Shown in pieces: positions 45,949 through 58,870 of a stretch of DNA of 64,000 nucleotides. The stretch's first letter is position 1. Each line of letters starts with the position of its first letter. The DNA is from Ricinus communis (Eukaryota; Streptophyta; Magnoliopsida; Malpighiales; Euphorbiaceae), in NCBI RefSeq assembly GCF_019578655.1, contig NC_063260.1, positions 18,658,723 through 18,722,722 on the forward strand, read 5' to 3'. Made by a program: the position numbers and the translations under genes. Below the pieces are notes generated by a model. It was not told where the DNA came from, ran no database searches, and saw only the letters and a program-made list of their open reading frames with translations.

Positions 45949-48900
45949 CCATAGGACCTACACTTCAAGTCAAAATTGAACCTCCAGACAGTCCACAGAC
46001 TCAGACTCCTGAAAACTTTCATTGGCTATCTCCTTTACCATCACCAGAAACCATCCTTGCAGATATAGCCTACTGCATTCCTGATGAACCACATCCCTAC
46101 ATAATACCTACACCAGTACAGTCCAACTCTTCTTCCTCAACACTATCTATTCCTAGTTTTCCAGAAAACATAGGAAGTCCATCTTCTCCAGAATCTCCAG
46201 AAATCACCACAGCACAACCAGTTCATCCTACACCCCTGGTTTCTATTCACATCCTTCCTGGCAAATATGACAGGCCTGTTCCTGTTACTGCACTATTGGA
46301 CACTGGTTCTCATTGTACCATGTTGAATCCAGATGCTCTGCCCAGTTCAGCTTGGAGAAAGAAAATTTATCATTTCACGGCAGCTGACGGCAAAAGATTC
46401 CAAACTACGATGGTCTCAAAAAATAAAGTTGGAATACAGTTCTTCCCAGACTGCATCGTATGGATCTATGTCATTGGATCTTACTTATTTGGTAGAGATC
46501 TTCTTGTCGGATTCGACACCTATCATGCTGCGGAGAAACTTCAAATTTTGCCAACAGGACTTAAGTATAAGCGTCAGTTTCAACCTTATACTCAAAGTCC
46601 CAATCAATTCTCCATAACAGAGGTCCCATCTGATTTTGCACATTTAAAAGAATTATTTGTGCCATGCTGCTCTGACTCCCACTTGAGTTTCCATCATCCC
46701 TCTCCTCTGTACAGAAATCCAAATTTCTTCATTACCCTTCCTTTCAAGCTAAATGAAGACATTAATCCAACCAAAGCCAGTCATCCTGGAATGTCTCCTT
46801 CTGACTTAGCTTTGGCAAGACAAGAATGTCAAGAACTGCTTCAACAAGGTTTAATTGAACCAACCCAGTCTCCTTGGGCATGTCAAGCATTCTATGTGGA
46901 AAAACGAACAGAAAAGTTAAGGGGAAAGAAAAGGCTTGTGATTGACTATAAGCCTTTAAATCATTTTCTGTCAGATGATAAGTTTCCAATTCCGAAAATC
47001 TCTTCCCTACTAGTTCGTCTTCAAGGAGCGACTCTCTTCTCAAAGTTTGACTTAAAGTCAGGGTTCTGGCAGTTAGGCATTCACCCTAATGACAGATACA
47101 AGACTGCTTTCTGCATTCCAGACGCACAATATCAGTGGACCGTCATGCCCTTTGGCCTTAAAACGGCTCCTTCTATTTTTCAAAGGGCAATGATCCGGAT
47201 TTTTGAGCCACTTCTGGATACTTGTATCATCTACATAGATGATATTCTCCTCTTTTCTAAATCTGTCAAGGAACATGAAGAGCTTCTTCAGCGTTTTCAC
47301 AGCTTGGTTCATTCCTATGGTATAATGCTCTCAGAAAGGAAATCATACATTGGGCAATCTGAAATGGATTTTCTTGGCCTGAAATTAAAGAATGGGCAAT
47401 ATGAAGCAGGCCCTCATTTGGCCCAAGAACTGAGGCATTTTCCTGACGAGAATTTATCAAAAAAGCAAGTTCAACAATTTCTGGGCATAATCAACTACAT
47501 TCGAGACTTTATTCCAAAGGCCGCAGCCCATACAAAGGTTCTAACTGCTCAACTGAAGAAGGATGCTAGCCCATGGGCCCAAGCCCATACTGAAGCAGTT
47601 AAACTACTAAAACAATTGGCCCAAAAGACTCCGCCACTCTCTATCCCTGCTGATGATGCACAGTTGATTCTGCAAACTGATGCTAGTGACCTTGCTTGGG
47701 GTGCTCTCCTTCTGCAAGAACAAAACAAGAAGGAATCATTATGCAAGTATGTATCAGGACAGTTTAAAGACAGTGAGCTTCACTATCATTCCAACATAAA
47801 AGAAATTCTGGCGGTTAAGTATGCAATTCAAAAATGTGAGTTCTTCCTTGCTTCAAGACATTTCATTGTCAGAATGGACAACTCCAATTTTCCTCGTATT
47901 CTGGAGTTCAAAGGTCACCAAATCCCTGATAAACAGCTTCTCCACCTGAAAGAGTGGTTCTCTCTATATGATTTTGAAGTTCAACACATCCAGGGCAACA
48001 AGAACCTCATTCCTGATTTCTTATCTCGCCTCTCCAAGCCCTTCACAAATCCCCCTAGTCCTTCTTTCTTTATCTTTATGGCTCAGTTTAGCCATCGAAC
48101 CACACACCCAGATCAACCAGCCAACCTGTCTATTCCTGAATTCGAACTTTGGGTTTACAGACGCATCTTAGCCTTTTATAAAGATGTGGTTCCTCATCCA
48201 GAAGACTTCTCTGCTTCATTTCCATGGAGACTTTTTCCTACCATAACAGAGACATTTCCCTCAACATCTGAGCAATTCTGGTACCTTTGGTATCTTTCAT
48301 GTCTATATCATCTTCCCATAGAGCTTCCACTACTACAGACCTTATGGTTTTTGCATAGGGAAGAAAATAAGTCACATCCTGCCTGGCAGTTTTTTCTGTT
48401 ATTTGAAAATCATTATGCATGGCAACATCGTCTCAGAAGATTAGTTCATCAAGCAGGCCTCCTCAATATGACAGATCATGCAAAGGCTTTAACCTACCAC
48501 ACCATCCTCTTTCTTCACCAACAACACAATAAAGAAGACACTGTCTCAACAACCATCACTCCCTGGAAAACCTTCCATGGCCGCTTTGAAGAAATGCCTT
48601 TCACTATCAAACATGCTCTACTTCATAAGGGGAATGAACTCAATCATTCAACTAATGAGGCATTTCCAGTAATCAGCATGCATAGGAGACCCTCAGATCA
48701 AAGACGACTGATTTCTCCTACTTCTTCAACACCTTCAACTTCATCCAATCATCCAAATGAAGCCACATCATCAATGGAGTTAAACCCAGCTTTCCTAGAA
48801 CCATGGTCGCAACCAGAAGAACCTCCTCCATCAGATTCTCAATTATTGTCTCAAGAGATATCTCGAAAATCTCCTCGATGCCATTCATCTGACACACCTG

Positions 48901-49001
48901 GCCCATCACGACGCATTCGTCATAATTATGGCATAAGTGAGTCAGATGACTCTGATGAAGACTACTCAGAACATGGACCCACCAATAAGCGTATTTGGTG
49001 A
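45891..49001 (+). pseudogene. EPRV-C protease, reverse transcriptase, RNase H and C-terminus
   Basis: One long open frame from the acidic spacer to the stop at 49001; the first 135 codons have no obvious start because the region is a continuation of the polyprotein. Domains: aspartic protease with DTGS at about 46299; RT with KPLNHFLSDDKFPIPKI, FDLKSGFWQLGIHP and catalytic YIDD at 47232-47243; RNase H starting LQTDASDLAWGALLLQ and including the stretch lost in EPRV-A; a Trp/Leu-rich extension; and an acidic C-terminus. All polymerase and RNase H landmarks I can check by eye are present. It lacks its N-terminal partners in frame. Confidence 0.92.
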
Positions 49002-49560
49002 AGAGCGGATAAGCACTCACAAAAGCAAGATGCTCCACTAAGAAGATGCTCTATATTATTGTACTTAAAGTAGATATTTTGGCTTTTTATGTCACATGTT
49101 TTTTGGCTTCTTATGTCACATGTTTTCGTCTTTATGAAAAGGAATATATTCCTTTTTACGCATGCATTAAGCATAGTACTCTTGCCAGGTGGCAAGAAAT
49201 TGTGGTTTGTAAGTTTATCTTGACATCTCCCTTCCTCCTATATAAAGGAAGGATCGTCTCTCTTGTAATTCAAGTTGTGTAAGGAATAAACACTTATATT
49301 TCTCTTATCTTTCATGGCTTTCTAATTTCTCTCTGTTCTTCTTCTCTATCCTATGGCAATGAATTACTGCTACGATCACTGTTATAATCCAAAAGGGCTA
49401 ACTCGACCACTCGGCTATCCGAGTTTCAAAGAAGCAGGAAGACCCTCATGGCGAGGTGCCTCTTTGGTCTTAGCTTAAAGAAACTCTCTTGCCTTGAGTA
49501 AGGATATTCTCCTTGAGTTTACAGCATGAGGATTATAGCATGAACAGCTCTCGGCGTCAT
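49002..49560 (+). promoter_or_regulatory. EPRV-C 3' intergenic region, promoter and right leader
   Basis: Contains a short direct repeat near 49059-49110 (TTTTTATGTCACATG, then TTCTTATGTCACATG), a TATA box at 49239-49246 (CCTATATAAAGGA), a polyadenylation signal AATAAA at 49285-49290, and the leader copy 49379-49561. Viral sequence stops at GTCATCCT, exactly before the primer-binding site. The 44-bp/141-bp enhancer-like repeats of EPRV-A are absent here. Confidence 0.85.
49239..49246 (+). promoter_or_regulatory. TATA box of EPRV-C
   Basis: TATATAAA; drives the pregenomic RNA in this virus family. The same context occurs in copies A and D. Confidence 0.75.
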
Positions 49561-49584
49561 CCTCCATCAGATTCTCAATTATTG
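49561..49584 (+). other. Viral filler at the right end of EPRV-C
   Basis: CCATCAGATTCTCAATTATT repeats 48829-48848 of the EPRV-C coding region in direct orientation. It joins the leader through a shared TCCT and then passes into S1 (CCACCAAGATCGG). Confidence 0.82.
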
Positions 49585-52500
49585 CCACCAAGATCGGCCG
49601 GAAAGGCCGCCGAGAACGGCCAGAACGGCCTCCCTAAGCCGCTGCCCCTCTTTTTTCTCTTTTCTCTTGCTGCTAACGCCGCCGCTGATGGACTCGCCGG
49701 CGCCAGCAGCGCCCACGGCCAGCCTCACCGCGCGCCCCGATGAACAACGCCGCAGCTTCTTCCCTTTCCCGACGTCTCCCTTTCTCTCCCCGCTTCTCCG
49801 ATTTTCTTTCCTTTCAATATCGACATTTGACCCCTGAACTTTACCTTATTACAATTTGCTCCCTCAACTTTCTTAATTACTTACAATTCCATCCAGTTAA
49901 ATTGGACCTAAACTTTCCTTTAGCCTTTCAATTTAGCCCCTAAATATTCAATTTGGGCCAAATTAGAATTGTTGAAAAGTACACAATTACAAAAATACCC
50001 CTGCCGACACAATTATTTACAAAAATACCAAACATATAAATTTCCATTAAAACCCCATATTAATGAAATTATACTTTTAATCCTCATCCAAAAATAATTT
50101 TCCAATTAAGTCCTACACACAATCGATCATTAATCCTAGGTCCAGACTCCTAGGACAGACTGTCTAAGAATCTCGACTCGGCAGAATTCAACCAAAAATC
50201 TGGCAGAACCTCCCCTACAACACGGACATTACCCACCGTAAAAACGGGTCCAGGACCTGCCAGAAAAACACTTCAAATATCCAACAATTCAAACAATGGG
50301 AGTCGGGTCCCCAAACTTCACTATTTTTCCGACTCGCCACGCAATACAAAACACGAGGCGTAAACTGATGCATAATTATTTTTGACTCACAAATATCACC
50401 AAATACTCAATATAAACCATTAGACACACAATTAAACCAAGAATTCCAAAATTACAGGCCAGAGAAAAATTACCGAGACGCTCGGTCACTCGGTCGACTC
50501 GCCTCCAGCCACCGGAGTCCGATCGACGATCCGAACTTACCAACGGACCCGAAACGACGCGTTGATGGCGATCCCCTCTTTCGATTTCCCGATCTGACAC
50601 CCGATCGTCCAGAGAGATTTGTGGACGATCTCGGCCGTCGATTTGCAAACGAAGCCCGATCGCCACGAAAGCGGTGCCAACGCGAAGCTTGAGCTGAGGA
50701 GAATCGGGATACGTCCTCCGATCGTCCATCCTCCGCCGGAGCTCGCCGAAAATGCGGCTGCCTCCACTTCACCGGAACTCACTCCTCCGGCCACCAAAAC
50801 CGACGCCGCCGCCGCCAAAAGGAAGCTCTCTTCGAGGGGAGCCGATCGCCACCAAGATCGGCCGGAAAGGCCGCCGAGAACGGCCTCCCAAAGCCGCTGC
50901 CCCTCTTTTTTCTCTTTTCTCTTGCTGCTAACGCCGCCGCTGCTGGACTCGCCGGTGCCAGAAGCGCCCACGGCCAGCCTCGCCGCGCGCCCCGATGTAC
51001 GACGCCGCAGCTTCTTCCCTTTCCCGACGTCTCCCTCTCTCTCCCCGCTTCTCTGATTTTCTTTCCTTTCAATATCGACATTTGACCCCTGACCTTTTCC
51101 TTATTACAATTTGCTCCCTCAACTTTCTTAATTACTTATAATTTCATCCAGCAAAATTCAAATTTAACCCCTAAACTTTCCTTTAGCCTTTCAATTTAGC
51201 CCCTAAATATTCAATTTGAGGCAAATTAGAATTATTGAAAAGTACACAATTAGAAAAATACCCCTGCCGACACAATTATTTACAAAAATACCAAACATAC
51301 AAATTTCCATTAAAACCCCATATTAATGAAATTATACTTTTAATCCTCATCCAAAAATAATTTTCCAATTAAGTCCTACACACAATCGATCATTAATCCT
51401 AGGTCCAGACTCCTAGGACTGACTGTCTAAGAATCTCGACTCGGCAGAATTCTACCAAAAATCTGGCAGAATCTCCCCTAGAACACGGACTTTACCCCCC
51501 GTAAAAACGGGTCCAGGACCTGCCAGAAAAACACTTCAAATATCCAACAATTCAAACAATGGGAGTCGGCTCTCCAAACTTCACTATTTTCCCGACTCCG
51601 CCACGCAATACAAAACACGAGGCAGGCAAACTGACAGACAATTATTTTTTGACTCACAAATATCATCAAATACTCAATATAAACCATTAGACACACAATT
51701 AAACCAAGAATTCCAAAATTACAGGCCAGAGAAAAATTACCGAGACGCTCGGTCGACTCGCCTCCAGCCGCCGGAGTCCGATTGACGATCCGAACTCACC
51801 AACGGACCCGAAACGACGCGCTGATGGCGATCCCCTCTTTCGATTTCCCGATCTGACACCCGATCGTCCGGAGAGATTGCAGACGATCTCGGCCGTCGAT
51901 TTGCAAACGAAGCCCGATCGCCACGAAACCGGTGCCAACGCGAAGCTTGGGCTGAGGAGAATCGGGATACGTCCTCCGATCGTCCATCCTCCGCCGGAGC
52001 TCGCCGAAAATGCGGCTGCCTCCATTTCACCGGAACTCACTCCTCCGGCCACCAAAACCGACGCCGCCGCCGCCAAAAGGAAGCTCTCTTCGAGGGGAGC
52101 CGATCGCCACCAAGATCGGCCGGAAAGGCCGTAGAACGGCCTCCCAAAGCCGCTGCCCCTCTTTTTCTCTTTTCTCTTCGCTAACGCCGGCCTGCTGGAC
52201 TCGGAGCGCCCCGCCAGCCCCGATGTACGACGCCGCAGCTTCTTCCCTTTCCCGACGTCTCCCTCTCTCTCCCCGCTTCTCCGATTTTCTTTCCTTTCAA
52301 TATCGACATTTGACCCCTGACCTTTTCCTTATTACAATTTGCTCCCTCAACTTTCTTAATTACTTATAATTTCATCCAGCAAAATTCAAATTTAACCCCT
52401 AAACTTTCCTTTAGCCTTTCAATTTAGCCCCTAAATATTCAATTTGAGGCAAATTAGAATTATTGAAAAGTACAAATTTCCATTAAAACCCCATATTAAT

Positions 52501-55500
52501 GAAATTATACTTTTAATCCTCATCCAAAAATAATTTTCCAATTAAGTCCTACACACAATCGATCATTAATCCTAGGTCCAGACTCCTAGGACTGACTGTC
52601 TAAGAATCTCGACTCGGCAGAATTCTCCCAAAAATCTGGCAGAATCTCCCCTAGAACACGGACTTTACCCCCCGTAAAAACGGGTCCAGGACCTGCCAGA
52701 AAAACACTTCAAATATCCAACAATTCAAACAATGGGAGTCGACTCCCCAAACTTCACTATTTTCCCGACTCCGCCACGCAATACAAAACACGAGGCAGGC
52801 AAACTGACAGACAATTATTTTTTGACTCACAAATATCATCAAATACTCAATATAAACCATTAGACACACAATTAAACCAAGAATTCCAAAATTACTGGCC
52901 AGAGAAAAATTACAGAGACGCTCGGTCGACTCGCCTTCAGCCGCCGGAGTCCGATCGACGATCCGAACTCACCAACGGACCCGAAACGACGCGCTGATGG
53001 CGATCCCAGCTTCTGATTTCCCGATCTGACACCCGATCGTCCGGAGAGATTTGCGGACGATCTCGGCCGTCGATTTGTAAATGAAGCCCGATCGCCACGA
53101 AACCGGTGCCAACGCGAAGCTGGGGCTGAGGAGAATCGGGATCGTTCTCCGATCGTCCATCCTCCGCCGGAGCTCGCCGAAAATGCGGCTGCCTCCACTT
53201 CGACGGAACTCACTCCTCCGGCCACCAAAACCGACGCCGCCGCCGCCAAAAGGAAGCTCTCTTCGAGGGGAGCCGATCGCCACCAAGATCGGCCGGAAAG
53301 GCCACCGAGAACGGCCTCCCAAAGCCGCTGCCCCTCTTTTTTCTCTTTTCTTCTGCTGACTCGCCGGCCAGCCTCCACTGGCCAGCTACCATGGACGCCG
53401 CAGCTTCTTCCCTTTCCCAACGTCTCCCTCTCTCTCCCCGCTTCTCCGATTTTCTTTCCTTTCAATATCGACATTTGACCCCTGAACTTTTCCTTAGTAC
53501 AAATTGCTCCCTCAACTTTCTTAATTACTTACAATTCCATCCAGTTAAATTGGACCTAAACTTTCCTTTAGCCTTTCAATTTAGCCCCTAAATATTCAAT
53601 TTGCGCCAAATTAGAATTATTGAAAAGTACACAATTAGAAAAATACCCCTGCCAACGCAATTATTTACAAAAATACCAAACATACAAATTTCCATTAAAA
53701 CCCCATATTAATGAAATTATACTTTTAATCCTCATCCAAAAATAATTTTCCAATTAAGTCCTACACACAATCGATCATTAATCCTAGGTCTAGACTCCTA
53801 GGACTGACTGTCTAAGAATCTCGACTCGAGAGAATTCTACCAAAAATCTGGCAGAACCTCCCCTAGAACAGGGACATTAACCCCCGTAAAAACGGGTCCA
53901 GGACCTGCCAGAAAAACACCTCAAATATCCAACAATTCAAACAATGGGAGTCGGGTCCCCAAACTTCACTATTTTCCCGACTCCGCCACGCAATACAAAA
54001 CACGAGGCAGGCAAACTGACAGACAATTATTTTTTGACTCACAAATATCATCAAATACTCAATATAAACCATTAGACTCACAATTAAACCAAGAATTCCA
54101 AAATTACTGGCCAGAGAAAAATTACCGAGATGCTCGGTCGACTCGCCTCCAGCCGCCGGAGTCCGATCGACGATCCGAACTCACCAACGGACCCGAAACG
54201 ACGCGCTGATGGCGATTCCCGGTTCCGATTTCCCGATCGTCCGGAGAGATTTGCGGACGATCTCGGCCGTCGATTTGCAAATGAAGCCTGATCGCCACGA
54301 AACCGGTGCCAACGCGAAGCTTGGGCTGAGGAGAATCGGGATACGTCCTCCGATCGTCCATCCTCCGCCGGAGCTCGCCGAAAATGCGGCTGCCTCCACT
54401 TCGCCGGAACTCACTGCTCCGGCCACCAAAACCGAAGCCACCGCCGCCAAAAGGAAGCTCTCTTCGAGGGGAGCCGATCGCCACCAAGATCGGCCGGAAA
54501 GCCGCCGAGAACGGCCTCCCAAAGCCGCTGCCCCTCTTTTATCTCTTTTCTCTTACTGCTAACGCCGGGACTCTGCTTGGCCAAGAAGACTCATGGCCAC
54601 CACGCCCGATGGACGACGCCGCAGCTTCTACCCTATCCCGACGTCTCCCTCTCTCTCCCCGCTTCTCCGATTTTCTTTCCTTTCAATATCAACATTTGAC
54701 CCCTGAACTTTTCCTTATTACAATTTGCTCCCTCAACTTTCTGAATTACTTACAATTTCATCCAGCAAAATTCCAATTTAACCCCTAAACTTTCCTATAG
54801 CCTTTCAATTTAGCCCCTAAATATTCAATTTGGGCCAAATTAGAATTATTGAAAAGTACACAATTACAAAAATACCCCTGCCGACACAATTATTTACAAA
54901 AATACCAAACACACAAATTTCCATTAAAACCCCGTATTATTGAAATTATACTTTTTATCTTCATCCAAAAATAATTTTCCAATTACGTCCTACACGCAAT
55001 CGATCATTAATCCTAGGTCTAGAATCCTAAACTGACTGTCTAAGAATCTCGACTCGGGAGAATTCTACCAAAAATCTGGCAGAACCTCCCCTACAACACG
55101 GACATTAACCCCCGTAAAAACGGGTCCAGGACCTGCTAGAAAAACACTTCAAATATCCAACAATTCAAACAATGGGAGTCGGGTCCCCAAACTTCACTAT
55201 TTTCCCGACTCCGCCACGCAATACAAAACACGAGGCAGGCAAACTGACAGACAATTATTTTTTGACTCACAAATATCATCAAATACTCAATATAAACCAT
55301 TAGACACACAATTAAACTAAGAATTCCAAAATTACAGGCCAGAGAAAAATTACCGAGACGCTCGGTCGTCTCGCCTCCAGCCGCCGTAGTCCGATCGACG
55401 ATCCGAACTCACCAACGGACCCGAGACGACGCGCTGATGGCGATCCCCGCTTCCGATTTCCCGATCTGACACCCGATCGTCCGGAGAGATTTGCGGACGA

Positions 55501-58500
55501 TCTCGGCCGTCGATTTGCAAACGAAGCCCGATCGCCACGAAACCGGTGCCAACGCGAAGCTTGGGCTGAGGAGAATCGGGATACGTCCTCCGATCGTCCA
55601 TCCTCCGCCGGAGCTCGCCGAAAATGCGGCTGCCTCCATTTCACCGGAACTCACTCCTCCGGCCACCAAAACCGACGCCGCCGCCGCCAAAAGGAAGCTC
55701 TCTTCGAGGGGAGCCGATCGCCACCAAGATCGGCCGGAAAGGCCGCCGAGAACGGCCTCCCAAAGCCGCTGCCCCTCTTTTTTCTCTTTTCTCTTGCTGC
55801 TAACGCCGGGCTGGACTCGCCGGCCGGGCGCCACGGCCAGCCTCGCTGCCCCCGATGGACGACGCCGCAGCTTCTACCCTTTCCCGACGTCTCCCTCTCT
55901 CTCCCCGCTTCTCCGATTTTCTTTCCTTTCAATATCGACATTTGACCCTTGAACTTTTCCTTATTACAATTTGCTCCCTCAACTTTCTTAATTACTTACA
56001 ATTTCATCCAGCCCCCTAAACTTTCCTTTAGCCTTTCAATTTAGCCCCTAAATATTCAATTTGGGCCAAATTAGAATTAATAAAAAGTACACAATTACAA
56101 AAATACCCCTGCCGACACAATTATTTACAAAAATACCAAACACACAAATTTCCATTAAAACCCCGTATTAATGAAATTATACTTTTTATCTTCATCCAAA
56201 AATAATTTTCCAATTAAGTCCTACACGCAATCGATCATTAATCCTAGGTCTAGACTCCTAAACTGACTGTCTAAGAATCTCGACTCGGGAGAATTCTACC
56301 AAAAATCTGGCAGAACCTCCCCTACAACACGGACATTAACCCCCGTAAAGACGGGTCCAGGACCAGCCAGAAAAACACATCAAATATCCAACAATCCAAA
56401 CAATGGGAGTCGGGTCCCCAAACTTCACTATTTTCCCGACTCCGCCACGCAATACAAAACACGAGGCAGGCAAACTGACAGACAATTATTTTTTGACTCA
56501 CAAATATCATCAAATACTCAATATAAACCATTAGACACACAATTAAACCAAGAATTCCAAAATTACAGGCCAGAGAAAAATTACCGAGACGCTCGGTCGA
56601 CTCGCCTCCAGCTGCCGTAGTTCGATCGACGATCCGAACTCACCAACGGAGCCGAGACGACGCGCTGATGGCGATGCCCGATTCGAATTTCCCGATCTGA
56701 CACCCGATTGTCCGGAGAGATTTGCGGACGATCTCGGCCGTCGATTTGCAAACGAAGCCCGATCGCCACGGTGCCAACGCGAAGCTTAAGCTGAGGAGAA
56801 TCGGGATACGTCCTCCGATCGTCCATCCTCCGCCGGAGCTCACCGAAAATGCGGCTGCCTCCACTTCGTCGGAACTCACTCCTCCGGCCACCAAAACCGA
56901 CGCCGCCGCCGCCAAAAGGAAGCTCTCTTCGAGGGGAGCCGATCGCCACCTAGATCGGCCGGAAAGGCCGCCGAGAACGGCCTCCCAAAGCCGCTGCCCC
57001 TCTTTTATCTCTTTTCTCTGTCACAACGCCGACGCTGGCCGGACTCTCGCGGCCAGCGCCAGCCTGGCCACCGATGGACGACGCCGCAGCTTCTACCCTT
57101 TCACGACGTCTCCCTCTCTCTCCCCGCTTCTCCGATTTTCTTTCCTTTCAATATCGACATTTGACCCCTGAACTTTTCCTTATTACAATTTGCTCCCTCA
57201 ACTTTCTTAATTACTTACAATTTCATCCAGCAAAATTCCAATTTAACCCCTAAACTTTCCTTTAGCCTTTCAATTTAGCCCCTAAATATTCAATTTGGGC
57301 CAAATTAGAATTATTGAAAAATACACAATTACAAAAATACCCCTGCCGACACAATTATTTACAAAAATACCAAACACACAAATTTCCATTAAAACCCCGT
57401 ATTATTGAAATTATACTTTTTATCTTCATCCAAAAATAATTTTCCAATTAAGTCCTACACGCAATCGATCATTAATCCTAGGTCTAGACTCCTAAACTGA
57501 CTGTCTAAGAATCTCGACTCGGGAGAATTCTACCAAAAATCTGGCAGAACCTCCCCTACAACACGGACATTAACCCCCGTAAAAACGAGTCCAGGACCTG
57601 CCAGAAAAACACATCAAATATCCAACAATCCAAACAATGGGAGTCGGGTCCCCAAACTTCACTATTTTCCCGACTCCGCCACGCAATACAAAACACGAGG
57701 CAGGCAAACTGACAGACAATTATTTTTTGACTCACAAATATCATCAAATACTCAATATAAACCATTAGACACACAATTAAACCAAGAATTCCAAAATTAC
57801 AGGCCAGAGAAAAATTACCGAGACGCTCGGTCGACTCGCCTCCAGCTGCCGTAGTTCGATCGACGATCCGAACTCACCAACGGAGCCGAGACGACGCGCT
57901 GATGGCGATGCCCGATTCGAATTTCCCGATCTGACACCCGATTGTCCGGAGAGATTTGCGGACGATCTCGGCCGTCGATTTGCAAACGAAGCCCGATCGC
58001 CACGGTGCCAACGCGAAGCTTAAGCTGAGGAGAATCGGGATACGTCCTCCGATCGTCCATCCTCCGCCGGAGCTCACCGAAAATGCGGCTGCCTCCACTT
58101 CGCCGGAACTCACTCCTCCGGCCACCAAAACCGACGCCGCCGCCGCCAAAAGGAAGCTCTCTTCGAGGGAAGCCGATCGCCACCAAGATCGGCCGGAAAG
58201 GCCGCCGAGAATGGCCTCCCAAAGCCGCTGCCCCTCTTTTTTCTCTTTTCTCTTGCTGCTAACGCCGCCGCTGCTGGACTCGCCGGCGCCAGCAGCGCCC
58301 TCGGCCAGCCTCGCCGCGCGCCCCAATGGAGGACGCCGCAGCTTCTACCCTTTCCCGACGTCTCCCTCTCTCTTCCCGACGTCTCCCTCTCTCTCCCCGC
58401 TTCTACCCTTTCCAAATTAGAATTATTTACAAAAATACCAAACATACAAATTTCCATTAAAACCCCATATTAATGATATTATACTTTTAATCCTCATCCA

Positions 58501-58870
58501 AAAATAATTTTCCAATTAAGTCCTACACACAATCGATCATTAATCCTAGGTCTAGACTCCTAGGACTGACTGTCTAAGAATCTCGACTCGGGAGAATTCT
58601 ACCAACAATCTGGCAGAACCTCCCCTACAACACGGACATTACCCCCCGTAAAAACGGGTCCAAGACCTGCCAGAAAAATACTTCAAATATCCAACAATTC
58701 AAACAATGGGAGTCGGGTCCCCAAACTTCATTATTTTCCCGACTCCGCCACGCAATACAAAACACAAGGCAGGATAAACCATTAGACACACAATTAAACC
58801 AAGAATTCTAAAATTACAGGCCAGAGAAAAATTACCGAGACGCTTGGTCGCTCGGTCGACTCGCCTCCAG
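49585..58870. repeat. S1 tandem array, eight units of about 1.2 kb
   Basis: Units taken from the GCCACCAAGATCGG motif start near 49585, 50848, 52106, 53280, 54481, 55731, 56946 and 58180. Lengths are 1,263, 1,258, 1,174, 1,201, 1,250, 1,215 and 1,234 bp, and the last is truncated to about 690 bp. Each unit has a GC-rich half (CCGCCGGAGCTCGCCG, CGACGCCGCCGCCGCC) and an AT-rich half with runs such as TTGACCCCTGAACTTTTC and CCCCTAAATATTCAATTT. Minus-strand frames of 72 and 110-150 codons recur in several copies, but indels break them in others. The composition resembles the LTRs of large plant Gypsy elements (inference). Confidence 0.88.

Noticed and set aside
50376..58457. Many reading frames of 60-154 codons in the S1 array as host genes
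   Set aside because: They recur in overlapping frames of the same GC-rich segment on both strands, shift with indels between copies, and match no family I recognise. GC-rich DNA has few stop codons.
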